From NCBI GenBank assembly GCA_937907605.1, contig CALCYI010000071.1, positions 1-29,648 on the forward strand: DNA of 29,648 nt. The letters run 5' to 3'. The DNA comes from an uncultured Clostridia bacterium (GTDB taxonomy: Bacteria; Bacillota; Clostridia; Oscillospirales; Acutalibacteraceae). Shown here in pieces: positions 14,402 to 23,671 of this stretch. Made by a program: the position numbers and the translations under genes. Position 1 is the stretch's first letter. Every line of letters starts with the position of its first letter. Under the pieces are notes generated by a model. The model was not told the origin of the DNA. It did no database searches and was given only the letters and a program-made list of their open reading frames with translations.

Positions 14402-14430
14402 TTGAGTAAATGCTGACTTTGCTGTATTAT
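14402..14430 (+). promoter_or_regulatory. Promoter of the XRE regulator gene
   Basis: -35 TTGAGT (14402-14407), 17-base spacer and -10 TATTAT (14425-14430), 41 bases before the start codon. Confidence 0.6.
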
Positions 14431-14470
14431 TTGATTAGACGGTGCCGCCAATATTTTTTGAGGTGATTTT

Positions 14471-15604
14471 ATGAATATTTATTTCAGCGAAAATATTAAG
14501 AGTTTTCGTAAGGAACGTGATTTAACACAAGAGGCTCTTGCTGATTTTCTCGGCGTTTCTTTTCAGACTATCAGTAAATGGGAAAGAGGAGAAAGTTATC
14601 CCGATATAGAACTGCTCCCAACCATTGCAGAATTTTTTTCGGTTTCAACCGATACACTACTTGGTGTAGACAAGGCAAAGAATGAGGAGGAAATCCTTGC
14701 GCTTTGTGAAAAGTTTGATAAGAAGCAGTACGCAGGTTCGGAAGGACCTTTTGGTTATTTTATGAAGGACGCATATAAAAAGTATCCTGCCGATTTCCGA
14801 ATTGCCGTCAGGTATATGCAATATCTTCAGGCGATAAGCGATACGCATGAAAAAACTATGGAAAACACCAATGAAATCCGTGCTATTTATAACCGAATCC
14901 AAAACTATTGTACCGACGATACTATCAGAATTCACGCAAAGTATTTGATTCTTCATCATTACAGGAGCTTAGCACAGTGCGAGGAAAGCTCGGTTGGCTA
15001 TGAGGACGTTTATCAGCTTCTTGATACACTTCCGTCCGTTAAAGAAACCAAGGATTATTTGCTTTGCTATATGCACGAGTTCGGGGACGAAGAAAACATA
15101 AGGGCAGGTTGCAGAAACCTCATTGACAAGTTAGTTCCGTGTCTTGATGACGCTATGAAGCACTATGTTCTGTTTGCAACAAGGGCAAGAACGGAATCTA
15201 CTAAAGAACAAATACAGGAAACCGTTGATGCTCTGGAAAAGATTACAACAATCTATAATGTTTTCTATCCTGACGAGGTATACGGCGATTGCTGGAGAAG
15301 AGCAATTTATACCTACGGTGATTTAGGAGAAGGTTACCATTTACTTGGCGACAATGAAAAATCATTACTTAATTTCAGAAAATGCGCAGAGCTTGCAAAG
15401 CGGTTTGATACTCTTCCAGATGAAACGGTAAGACATAATCTGTTCTTTGAGGGAACAGTTTATAAAAAGAGCGATGACCCGTCTGTATATTCCGATTCGA
15501 GTCTTTGTGACTTGATGAAAAGATATATGCTTGAAATCTTTTCGCTATCAGACGACTTCAAAGCAATGCCGGAATTTCAGGAAATAATTGATATAATGAA
15601 ATAA
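14471..15604 (+). CDS. XRE-family transcriptional regulator with TPR-like C-terminus
   Basis: A 377-residue protein with an N-terminal Cro/C1 helix-turn-helix at about 7-61 (IKSFRKERDLTQEALADFLG, then SFQTISKWERGESYPDIELL). It continues into the usual FFSVSTDTLLG edge and a long alpha-helical remainder that looks like TPR-type repeats (for example GDLGEGYHLLGDNEKSLLNF). Such proteins sense a ligand or peptide through the helical domain. The start ATG has GAGGTG six bases upstream. The gene is divergent from the symporter, so it may control that promoter, but XRE regulators with this architecture are abundant in Clostridia and often autonomous. More A/T-rich codon choice than neighbouring genes hints at separate ancestry. 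Confidence 0.88.
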   Translation: MNIYFSENIKSFRKERDLTQEALADFLGVSFQTISKWERGESYPDIELLPTIAEFFSVSTDTLLGVDKAKNEEEILALCEKFDKKQYAGSEGPFGYFMKDAYKKYPADFRIAVRYMQYLQAISDTHEKTMENTNEIRAIYNRIQNYCTDDTIRIHAKYLILHHYRSLAQCEESSVGYEDVYQLLDTLPSVKETKDYLLCYMHEFGDEENIRAGCRNLIDKLVPCLDDAMKHYVLFATRARTESTKEQIQETVDALEKITTIYNVFYPDEVYGDCWRRAIYTYGDLGEGYHLLGDNEKSLLNFRKCAELAKRFDTLPDETVRHNLFFEGTVYKKSDDPSVYSDSSLCDLMKRYMLEIFSLSDDFKAMPEFQEIIDIMK

Positions 15605-15613
15605 TATAGTAAG

Positions 15614-15642
15614 CAGCCTTCGGAATTGTGTACCGAAGGCTG
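15614..15642 (+). terminator. Hairpin after the XRE gene
   Basis: Perfect 10-bp stem CAGCCTTCGG (15614-15623) and CCGAAGGCTG (15633-15642), followed by TTAGTTTA. Its tail is weak, but the second hairpin just after it would complete termination. Confidence 0.7.
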
Positions 15643-15668
15643 TTAGTTTACAGTTAGATAAACATAAC

Positions 15669-15692
15669 AAAAGGGTTCCGAAGAACCCTTTT
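15669..15692. terminator. Bidirectional terminator between XRE and giant secreted gene
   Basis: AAAAGGGTTC (15669-15678) and GAACCCTTTT (15683-15692) with loop CGAA. A T-run is present on either strand; it closes the 7.7-kb - strand gene 32 bases after its stop. Confidence 0.9.
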
Positions 15693-15723
15693 CATTATTA
15701 GTTATTTTTATTTTAACCTTTTA

Positions 15724-18700
15724 TTATCCTGCAATTGACTGAAGGAGATCTACAAGGTCCTTAATAACCGTATCGGTATCACCCTGGAGCATTCCGAGTA
15801 CCTCGCCTACTACCTGAGCTACTGTATCGCTCATGCCGTCGATACCGCCTACGAGGTCAACGATTGCCTGGTAGTTGTTCTTGTAGTTGATGGTTTCGAT
15901 GAGGTATCTGAGTACTGTGATAAGCGTGATATCCTGGTCTGACTTCACGAACATTCTGCTGCCGTAGCAAGCAACCTGGGACGGCTGATCCTTAATAAGT
16001 TCGCCGCAGCTTGCAAGCTCGAGCCAGTCAATGTCGGGAAGCTCAAGGTTGAGCTTAGCGCCTGCAATCTCAATCTTCGGAAGGATTGAGTTGATAAGCG
16101 GTACAACCTTTTCGGGACCGATAACGCCCTTGAGCGTGCCCTGGAGGTCATACAGATCAAACTTGGTGAGAGTGATTCCAAGCTTATCCTTGAGGAGCTT
16201 CTTAACGTCAAGTCCAGCAGCAGGAAGAATCTCGTTGAGATCTGCAACCGGTCTTAATGCGTCGAGAAGAGCAGTGATAGGAGTAAGGAGATTATCAAGA
16301 ATCTGAGTAAGTCCGTCGTTTGCGAAGAAGAGTGCAAGGTTCGGAAGCATATCTGCTACTGTCTCAAGCGGAGCAGCAAGTATATCCTCAACCTTATCCC
16401 AGAGAGGATTGAGAATGTCAAGGAGTACGTTGTCATACTCGTTGAAGATATCTTCTCTGTACTGATACTGGGTCTTGATGTTGTATACGCCGAGTGCCTC
16501 AAGAAGAGGAACTATCGTTGATGTATATCCATCAGAGCCCGGAAGTTCAACCATATTGAAGAGGTTGAGTGATGCGTCGTTGAGGAGTACGTCAAGTACG
16601 CCGAACAGCGGACGAAGTACCGCGGTTAATGCGTGCAGGAAGCTGTCTCTGTCCTTAACGCCGAACTTGAGGCTGCCTTCCTTAACGTTCTTCCATGAGC
16701 CTGCGCTCCTAATTGCGCTTGCCGCAGCAGGATAGCTCTTGCCGTACTTAGCGTTTGTAAGGAGTGAAGCAACGCCGGAGGTCGTTACGTCGATATCGGT
16801 CTGAGCAAGGAGGTCGGCAAGGTTGCCGTCGCCTACGTTTACGCCCTCGATAGCGCCGTAGATACCTGTTGCTGCCTTTTCAATAAGACTGTCGGTGTAG
16901 AGCTTTTCTTCTACAAGACCTGTAAGTCCGCCTTCAAGAAGTCCGCCGATAAGTCCGTCAAGCATAGGAGCAAGCTGACGGCAGAAGTCCTCGTCGAGGT
17001 CGCCGAAGGAGAAGCTTGAATCCTTATACTTGAAGTCTCTGTAATCAAAGAACTTATCCGTTGCATTGCCGTTGAGTAAGTAAACAACTATGCCCGTGAT
17101 ATCCTCGGGATCTGCAACCGCAATATTATCGAAGATTGAATCAAGGATGTTCTTGATAGTCTTGTTATTCTTGATTGCGTCGATTCCGCCGAGGAGCTTC
17201 TTAATAGCGTTAGCGTTGTCGATAAGAGTTCTTGCAACGTACTTAAGAACTGCGAAGAGAACCTCGCCCTTTCTTGCGTCAACCTGACGCGTTGTGAACT
17301 TGCCCTTATCGTTTCTTGCAGCGCTCTTAACTACCTTAATAGTACCGTGGCTTGCAAGCTGTGCCCATGTGAACTTGGGAAGCTTTATGCCGAACTTATC
17401 CTTGAGAAGCTTATTAACAAGCGGAAGGATGATGTCCTGAATGTTGCAGGTCTTAAGGTTGCTGAGGTTCATCGTAAGCTTTCCGTTGTAGCCTACGAGG
17501 TCTGCAACAATCTTGCCGAGGCTCTTGCCTGTAATACCTTCGATTAATCCCTGAAGGTCGAAGCCGTTCTTCTTAAGTACGCCGTTAACGCCCTTGTCGG
17601 AGAGAATCGGAGCGAGGAGGTTGCCCACTGCCTGAGCAAGTCCGTTGCTGTCAAGGAAGTATGCAACGTTCGGAAGAACACCTGTTACCGTGTCAAACGG
17701 AGCAGCAGCAACTTTATCAAGGAAGCCGCCGATTGGCTTGAGGATATTGATAAGGAGATTATCCTTAGCCTTCTTATAATCTTTCTTGTACTGCTTATAG
17801 GTCTTAAGGTTCTTAATCTTGAACGCTTCAAGAATCGGAATGATAGCGTTTTCGTAACCGTTGGTACCAAAGTTGAGGTTGAGGCTGGAACCGAGAAGCT
17901 CGTTGAGGTCGGCAGCAATCGCGTCGAAGTCAATGATAAGCTCACTCTTGATGGTTCTCTTGCCTGAGCCCGTCTTATTGTAGCTCTGGATTGTGAGGAC
18001 TAACTTGTTGCCCTTGAGCTTGTAATCAAGCGTAGCAGCGTTTTCGCCCTTATCAGTGAAGATTTCGGTCGTTCCGCCCTGACCGTTGAAGGCTGCAACA
18101 AGCTCGCCTGCGTCAATGTTGTTAGCGTCGAGGTCAGCCTCAACGAGAAGCAGAGCAAGTACGTTGTTGAGCGGACGGAGCGCAGCAGCAAGACCGTTGA
18201 TAAAGCCGTTCTGAGCGTTCTTGGTCTTATCCGTGAAGCCCCAGTTAACCTTATTTACGTTGTCCCAGCTCTTAGCCTTTCTGAGCGTCTTTGCAGCGCT
18301 TGTGTATGTCTTGCCGTAGCTCTTGTCGGTGAGATATCTTGCTACGCCTGCGGGGGTTACGTCAATATTGATTGCGGAAAGGATACCTTTAACGATGTTG
18401 TTTCCTGACATTGCGCCGTACATTGCCTTAGCAAGCTTGGTGATGATGTCGTTTGTGTAAAGGTTGTCGTTAAGGAGCTGAGGAAGTCCCTCAATATCCG
18501 TTACGCCGAAGCTATTGAGAAGCGGGAATACGTTCTCTACAAGCTTATCAAGCTTAGCTACGTCGGCGTTAGCCTCAGCAGCAGTTAAGTTGTTGGGATA
18601 CTTAAATGTGTTCTTAATCTTACCCTTGTATTCGCTGAAAGACCAGAACGCTTCAACGGGGCTCTTAAGGTTAGCGATAACCTCGCGGATTACCTTTAAG

Positions 18701-21700
18701 AGCTGTGCGGAGTTGATGTTTCCGAGAATCTTAGCTACTTCGGGATCGAGGCTGCTGAGTACGGACTGAATAAGATCCATGCCAAGTATACCGTCGATTA
18801 AGTAACCGTAGATAAGCAGGAACGCGTCTGCTGTGTCGGAAGCGTAAAGCTTATCAAAGTCAGCGTTAGGTAAGCCGTTCGGGAAGAGCGTCTTAACAAG
18901 GTCTACGTCCTTGAGAAGAGTATTGAGAAGGTTAATCGCAATATTCTTCTGGCTTGCCATGCCTGCAGCGCCGTCAGCGCTGTAGAAGAGGATTGAAAGC
19001 GCACCGTTAAGAATGCTCTGTCCTGTAAGCGCACCCTTAATTGTTCCGAAGAGTGCCGAGCTGCCTGTCGGCGTGTACTCTCTGATAAGAGCGGTTAAGC
19101 CTGAATCATAGTAGTTCGTTGGAGGTACTACAGCCGTTGCATCGTCAGTACCTACTGTGCTGTTGAAGAAGCCGTATACTCCTGCGAACAGCTGCTTAAT
19201 CTGGCTGTCTCTGAGTACGCCGCCAAGTCCCTTAACAAGATTGATGATAAAGGTTGCAGGCTTGTCATAGAGTTCGCCAAGGATTCTGCCAACCGGTAAG
19301 ATAATACCGTCAACGAGCGTGCTGCCGTAGTTCTTGTTTGCGTAAGCCTTGTTGTAATCAGCCGCGCTCATCGGAGCCTCTGCGCCTACTGCGGTTGCAA
19401 GGTTATCAAGAACGGGGTAGAGAACCTCGCTGTAAAGGTTTCCGCCAAAGCTGCTGTACGGGTTCGGTACCTGATATGAGGTAGCGAGAAGAGCGCCGAG
19501 GAGTGCGGCAACGCCGTTAAAGGATTCGCCGAGCGCTTTGTAGAAGCCGTCCTTGTCGCCCTTGCTGAAGCCGTACTTAAGGAAGTCCTTAGTATTGTAG
19601 GTATTGCCTTCCTCATAGTCGATTGCGTTAATCTGAACCTTGAAGGAGTTCCAGTTCTGATTGTCCTTCTTCTTGAGGATTTCAGCGGTTTTGCTGTAAT
19701 CGCTTGTGAGACGGATTGCAACGGCGTCGGGAGAAATGATACCGTAAAGCGCGTCGCCTATAAGCATATGAGGATCTCTTGAAAGAAGGATACCCTTATC
19801 CTTGCTGTAGAAGAAGTAGTCTACAAGGTTTTCAAGGAAGGAGTAGGTCTGGATAACAAGGTTGGAGAGGTTTGCTGAGGTGTAAACTCTCTTAGCATCA
19901 ACGTCGCCGTCGTCCGTCGGCTTGTTACCGATATGACCTCTGTATGCCGGGTCGGGAGTGGATTCGCCAACTACGTAGAAGAGGTAGTTGTTGAGAAGCT
20001 TCAGAAGGTCGTTAGTATTCTGACCGCCGAAGTATGCGGCAAATACGGTAACAACGCCCGTAAGGAGATTCTCAGTAGAATCTAACTTAAACTGGTTAAG
20101 TGTTGTATTTTCAAGAAGAGATGAAAGTAATGTATCAAGCATGTCGATAAGCTTCTGCGCAGCTTCCTTGTTTTCAGGAGTAAGGAGCTTATCGTAATCC
20201 GTACCTGCAGCTGAGGAGCCCTTTACCTTAGCAGAGCCTGCGAGGAGGGGAGCGGAAGCCGCAAATACGTTTTTATAATTGTAATCATTCTTCGTTGCGT
20301 TATTGTCAATTATGCCTTTGATGAACGGGATTAAGCCGTGCATTGTTCCGTCCTTATGTAAGAACATGATGTTACTGATAAGGAAGAATGCAGTTTCGTT
20401 ACTGAAGCCGACGAAGTTCGTCTTTTCTCTCTGTGTAAGAGTAAAGGAAGCGTCGTCGCATCTCTTGAGCTGGAATAAGCCGTTAAGAGCGTCCGTGATA
20501 ACACTGGTGTCGCCAAAGCCGCCGAGAGCTTCAAGTAAGCCCTGAACAACCGGAATCTTGCCGATGAACGTGTTTGTAACGCTGCTGTCCATCATGTTGT
20601 CATTCAGGAAGTCAAGCAGCGCGTTGACCCAGTTGCCTATAAGAAGATCAATAAACTGAGCAAGGATCTGAGAAGGAGTACCTCCGTCATTTAAGTCTTT
20701 AAACGTCTGGAAATGCGTGTTAATCAGTTCTTGTACAGAAACAGGATTATCGCTTGAACCAAGAGTGACAGCCTGCATTTCAATTTTTCCGTCGTAAGCA
20801 AATGCCCAGTCGGAATTTACATTGTGACGGGTATTGAAGTTCTTGCCCCACTGGTCAATCAGATACGGAAGCGCAACAGAAAGGTTGTTTAATCCTTTTT
20901 GTGCAGGGACGGGAACCATATCGCCGGTTTCGGGATCCTCAGCTAACGCATATCTTGCGTCTTCTCTGTGAACTGCAAGGTAATCGTCAACCGCTGTTCT
21001 GAGTGAAACAAGCAGAGTCTGGAATAATTCGCCGAAAATCTGAGCCTTTGCTGGATCGCCGTTAGCAATCATTTCTCCGATATCTAATCCGCTGTGAATA
21101 TTAGCAAGCGTTTTGTCAAGAACAAAGATGTCAAAAAGCTTCGGAACGGAGGAATCATAGTGATAAATCACTGCTTCTTCCGGATTCTCGGGATTAATGC
21201 CTTCAACATCGCCGTAGTAATCAACAAGCGCTTCAGCTCCTGCTGTATCACCGGTTACCCAGTGAAGTGTAGCAGGAAGGGCAATGTTAAGATCAATAAA
21301 CAAGTCTTTATTCAGCCCTACATTTGTATCGCCGGTAATCTGAGAATAATTCATCAGTAACTCGGACAACAAACCAATAATCATATTTGGTTCTTCTGTT
21401 TTTTCATGCAGAACCAATGGCAAAACCAGCTCGTCAACCAAAACTACTATTGTCGGAAGTAGTTTGAAAACTGTTTGCGCAGGCTCGTTATAGAGGTTAA
21501 TCCAAACGTTGGTAAGGGTTTTCTTTAAATCAACGTCAGTAGTAAGACTGCTATCGAGAATACTCTTTATAAGGTCAAGTTCCAGCAGTTCAAGAACGCT
21601 GTTAATAGCAGCATTCGTTGCATAAACATAAAGATTTTCAGGAATTGCATAAGTAGCATATTCATAGACTGGACCCTCATAAGGCTCATACGGGTCTTCC

Positions 21701-23457
21701 GCTTCGGGCTCTTCACCGGGGTCATTTGCAATATATTCACAGTAAAACTCAAATACATTGACTGCGGAGGTAACGTTAGCATTACATATGGTAGATTTCT
21801 TACTACTCCATATAATATTACTATCGTTAATTAACTGCGAATAAACCATTGCATTTACTCTGTCTATAAAGGCAGCATATCCGCCCTTGTCGAAATACTG
21901 CTGCTCGCTGTCCAATAACGGAGCGGATGCGTCATCAGCCGCAAGGCTCGCTGCATAGGCGCTAATAGCGTCTGTGCTCTTACTTGCGATTGCTTTAATG
22001 TAATTCTTAGCCGGTTCGCTTATATCGCTTGAATCAAGATAAGCAAGGAGCTGGTCGGCGCTACTCCAGTTATTTGCAATGGCAGAAGCCTTCATAGCAT
22101 TGAGCTGTGCGTCGGTAATTTCAAGATTATCGACGCTGAGTCCTGCTTCCATAGCAAGTCCCTTTGTAACCAATCCGAAGTAAGGCGTTACGATGTCGCC
22201 CGAGCTGTCAAGCTCATCAACATAGAAGTTCGGCTCGTCAAAGAAGAGACGGCTGAAGGTAGCAGCTGCAGCAAATTCAGCAACCTTTTTCTGACCTCTT
22301 ATCCACTTTGCCTTATTAAGCGCAGTATTATCATTCTGCGGATAGTCGGTATTGGTAGTAAGACCAAGGCTGTGCATCCTCTTTGTTGAGATAAGCTCAG
22401 CAACGAGGGAATCCTTAACGCTGGCGGTGATTTCGTCAACGCTTGAACCGCTTGCACCCGTCATTTTGCTTAAATCAACGGTGCCGCCAGCCTTCTGAAT
22501 CATATCGTAGTAAACTTCAAAATCAAGACCGTAGCGGTTGAACTTAACAGCGTGTACATAAATAAGCTCTGCAAGATTGGTAATCTGTGGCTTCCCAAGC
22601 TTGCTGAGAAGATTGTTATAGTAGTCAAGATAGTACTTGCCGTCGGTAGCAGCAATTTCGTCGGCAGAATATGCTGAGAGCTTTTTGCCGTTATATTCAA
22701 CATCGTTGAGTTCTTCCAAAAGAGCGGAGTTCTTACTCTTTGTCTGAAGCTTTGTTGAACCGGTAGGATAGCTTGCAATCCTGGTGTTGTTTACTGCGGT
22801 GACAATAGGATCAATCCAAGCATTCGCCTTTTGCTCGTCTGTTTCTTCAACAGGCTTGAGAACGGGAGCGGGGATTGATTCATAAAGTGCTTCAAGCCTG
22901 GGAAGAGTTTCCGCGCACCATCTTCCGAAATCGTTGTCGGCGTCCTTGTTAGCAACACAGAGACCGTAAAGCGCATAGAAATCAATGAAGTCGTCTTCGT
23001 CACCGTCAAGAGGCTCGTACCATTTGTCGTAATATTCCTGATTACCTTCGTATTCGGTTTTACCGAGCTTTGCGGTGAGAAAATCCTGCTTTGTGGTTCT
23101 TAAATTTACAGTTGGTCCGCCAATAACGCTGAGGTCAAGCGTTCCGATTCCCATCAGTAATTTAAGCACGGTCGGGGAAACGGTTTCTACAACGTCTGAA
23201 ATTGTTGTTGAGTCCGTAACCGTCATACCAAGCTTATCCTGAAGCAGATTCTTTACAGCATCAATTTGAACAACCATGGCGAGAAGCGTCTCGATGGATT
23301 CAAACGCTGCGTCAGCAGACGTGTCGTTTTTCCAGTATGTATTGTTGGTGTCGGTTTTGTTACCGTCTGCTGCGAAGGCGGTAAAACCAACAGAACAACT
23401 GGTGATAATCATTACTAAGCTCAAAAACAGGCTTAATAATTTTTTGCTCGTTTTCAT
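15724..23457 (-). CDS. Giant secreted helical protein with tandem modules (unknown function)
   Basis: A 2577-residue protein I do not recognise. It starts with a clear signal peptide (MKTSKKLLSLFLSLVMIITS, cleavage expected after AFAA at 30). An ITSC segment could loosely read as a lipobox, but the AFAA site is more typical. The rest is predicted mostly helical, with many LL/LG-rich stretches and few cysteines; there is no LPXTG motif, dockerin, S-layer or catalytic signature, and it ends in DLLQSIAG. Related modules recur: a short degenerate copy near 1235-1415 and two long ones at about 1640-2133 and 2160-2577, with matching YGKTYTSAA / YGKSYPAAA, LRPLNNVL / LRPLFGVL, LPNVAYFL / LPNLALFF and W.QLAS / WLELAS segments. 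Three ATGs in a row are possible starts; AAGGAG spacing favours the third. It faces another giant secreted gene across a shared 796-bp gap. A structural or adhesive surface role is a guess. Confidence 0.85.
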   Translation of the reverse strand: MKTSKKLLSLFLSLVMIITSCSVGFTAFAADGNKTDTNNTYWKNDTSADAAFESIETLLAMVVQIDAVKNLLQDKLGMTVTDSTTISDVVETVSPTVLKLLMGIGTLDLSVIGGPTVNLRTTKQDFLTAKLGKTEYEGNQEYYDKWYEPLDGDEDDFIDFYALYGLCVANKDADNDFGRWCAETLPRLEALYESIPAPVLKPVEETDEQKANAWIDPIVTAVNNTRIASYPTGSTKLQTKSKNSALLEELNDVEYNGKKLSAYSADEIAATDGKYYLDYYNNLLSKLGKPQITNLAELIYVHAVKFNRYGLDFEVYYDMIQKAGGTVDLSKMTGASGSSVDEITASVKDSLVAELISTKRMHSLGLTTNTDYPQNDNTALNKAKWIRGQKKVAEFAAAATFSRLFFDEPNFYVDELDSSGDIVTPYFGLVTKGLAMEAGLSVDNLEITDAQLNAMKASAIANNWSSADQLLAYLDSSDISEPAKNYIKAIASKSTDAISAYAASLAADDASAPLLDSEQQYFDKGGYAAFIDRVNAMVYSQLINDSNIIWSSKKSTICNANVTSAVNVFEFYCEYIANDPGEEPEAEDPYEPYEGPVYEYATYAIPENLYVYATNAAINSVLELLELDLIKSILDSSLTTDVDLKKTLTNVWINLYNEPAQTVFKLLPTIVVLVDELVLPLVLHEKTEEPNMIIGLLSELLMNYSQITGDTNVGLNKDLFIDLNIALPATLHWVTGDTAGAEALVDYYGDVEGINPENPEEAVIYHYDSSVPKLFDIFVLDKTLANIHSGLDIGEMIANGDPAKAQIFGELFQTLLVSLRTAVDDYLAVHREDARYALAEDPETGDMVPVPAQKGLNNLSVALPYLIDQWGKNFNTRHNVNSDWAFAYDGKIEMQAVTLGSSDNPVSVQELINTHFQTFKDLNDGGTPSQILAQFIDLLIGNWVNALLDFLNDNMMDSSVTNTFIGKIPVVQGLLEALGGFGDTSVITDALNGLFQLKRCDDASFTLTQREKTNFVGFSNETAFFLISNIMFLHKDGTMHGLIPFIKGIIDNNATKNDYNYKNVFAASAPLLAGSAKVKGSSAAGTDYDKLLTPENKEAAQKLIDMLDTLLSSLLENTTLNQFKLDSTENLLTGVVTVFAAYFGGQNTNDLLKLLNNYLFYVVGESTPDPAYRGHIGNKPTDDGDVDAKRVYTSANLSNLVIQTYSFLENLVDYFFYSKDKGILLSRDPHMLIGDALYGIISPDAVAIRLTSDYSKTAEILKKKDNQNWNSFKVQINAIDYEEGNTYNTKDFLKYGFSKGDKDGFYKALGESFNGVAALLGALLATSYQVPNPYSSFGGNLYSEVLYPVLDNLATAVGAEAPMSAADYNKAYANKNYGSTLVDGIILPVGRILGELYDKPATFIINLVKGLGGVLRDSQIKQLFAGVYGFFNSTVGTDDATAVVPPTNYYDSGLTALIREYTPTGSSALFGTIKGALTGQSILNGALSILFYSADGAAGMASQKNIAINLLNTLLKDVDLVKTLFPNGLPNADFDKLYASDTADAFLLIYGYLIDGILGMDLIQSVLSSLDPEVAKILGNINSAQLLKVIREVIANLKSPVEAFWSFSEYKGKIKNTFKYPNNLTAAEANADVAKLDKLVENVFPLLNSFGVTDIEGLPQLLNDNLYTNDIITKLAKAMYGAMSGNNIVKGILSAINIDVTPAGVARYLTDKSYGKTYTSAAKTLRKAKSWDNVNKVNWGFTDKTKNAQNGFINGLAAALRPLNNVLALLLVEADLDANNIDAGELVAAFNGQGGTTEIFTDKGENAATLDYKLKGNKLVLTIQSYNKTGSGKRTIKSELIIDFDAIAADLNELLGSSLNLNFGTNGYENAIIPILEAFKIKNLKTYKQYKKDYKKAKDNLLINILKPIGGFLDKVAAAPFDTVTGVLPNVAYFLDSNGLAQAVGNLLAPILSDKGVNGVLKKNGFDLQGLIEGITGKSLGKIVADLVGYNGKLTMNLSNLKTCNIQDIILPLVNKLLKDKFGIKLPKFTWAQLASHGTIKVVKSAARNDKGKFTTRQVDARKGEVLFAVLKYVARTLIDNANAIKKLLGGIDAIKNNKTIKNILDSIFDNIAVADPEDITGIVVYLLNGNATDKFFDYRDFKYKDSSFSFGDLDEDFCRQLAPMLDGLIGGLLEGGLTGLVEEKLYTDSLIEKAATGIYGAIEGVNVGDGNLADLLAQTDIDVTTSGVASLLTNAKYGKSYPAAASAIRSAGSWKNVKEGSLKFGVKDRDSFLHALTAVLRPLFGVLDVLLNDASLNLFNMVELPGSDGYTSTIVPLLEALGVYNIKTQYQYREDIFNEYDNVLLDILNPLWDKVEDILAAPLETVADMLPNLALFFANDGLTQILDNLLTPITALLDALRPVADLNEILPAAGLDVKKLLKDKLGITLTKFDLYDLQGTLKGVIGPEKVVPLINSILPKIEIAGAKLNLELPDIDWLELASCGELIKDQPSQVACYGSRMFVKSDQDITLITVLRYLIETINYKNNYQAIVDLVGGIDGMSDTVAQVVGEVLGMLQGDTDTVIKDLVDLLQSIAG
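16311..16867 (-). repeat. Module copy 3 core in the giant protein
   Basis: Encodes about residues 2200-2384: GIYGAIEG, then TDIDVTTSGVASLL, YGKSYPAAASAIRSAGSWKN, LTAVLRPLFGVLDVLL, IVPLLEALGVYNIKTQYQYR and DMLPNLALFF. It aligns by eye with copy 2 throughout; the similarity continues to the C-terminus. Confidence 0.75.
17638..18426 (-). repeat. Module copy 2 core in the giant protein
   Basis: Encodes about residues 1680-1942: AMYGAMSG, INIDVTPAGVARYL, YGKTYTSAAKTLRKAKSWDN, LAAALRPLNNVLALLL, IIPILEAFKIKNLKTYKQYK and GVLPNVAYFL. Relative to copy 3 it carries an insertion around a lysine/threonine-rich beta stretch (ATLDYKLKGNKLVLTIQSYN). Confidence 0.75.
19219..19755 (-). repeat. Degenerate module copy 1 in the giant protein
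   Basis: Encodes about residues 1237-1415: ALYGIISPDAVAIRLTSDYS, KKKDNQNWNSFK, GFYKALGESFNGVAALLGAL, VLYPVLDNLATAVG and PATFIINLVKGLGG. The order of landmarks is that of copies 2 and 3, but identity is low, so this is an inferred older duplicate. Confidence 0.5.
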
Positions 23458-23509
23458 CATCATCTCTCCTTTTCTTAATGATTTCGCTCTCCGTAGGGGG
23501 GGCGATATA

Positions 23510-23560
23510 GCATAGGATTTTGCGTTTGAAATCGGTTTTTGGGCGCAAAATGCCCTACGC
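23510..23560 (-). other. Hairpin in the leader of the giant - strand gene
   Basis: GCATAGG-ATTTTGCG (23510-23524) pairs with CGCAAAAT (23544-23551) and CCTACGC (23554-23560), with a two-base GC bulge and one G-U. CGTAGGG at 23492-23498 can compete for CCCTACG (23553-23559). It lies between promoter and start codon. It may be an RNA control element or a small palindromic repeat. Confidence 0.5.
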
Positions 23561-23580
23561 TAACGAACAATATCATTATA

Positions 23581-23609
23581 TTTATAACAGATTTATTATA
23601 ATCTGTCAA
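23581..23609 (-). promoter_or_regulatory. Promoter of the giant - strand gene
   Basis: On the - strand, perfect -35 TTGACA (23609-23604), 17-base spacer and -10 TATAAA (23586-23581). It leaves a leader of about 115 bases. Confidence 0.75.
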
Positions 23610-23671
23610 TAGGCTAAAATAAAATTTTTAACAAATTATGAATAACGCCATTCACAATTCCGAGAGCTTTA

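Noticed and set aside
15945..20549. Many 60-110 codon frames on both strands inside the giant gene
   Set aside because: Strong codon bias of the giant gene leaves open frames in other phases; none has a ribosome binding site and a recognisable product.
15724..23457. Giant protein as a cell-wall anchored (LPXTG) or cellulosomal (dockerin) protein
   Set aside because: The C-terminus shows neither an LPXTG-hydrophobic-positive tail nor a calcium-binding duplicated dockerin motif.
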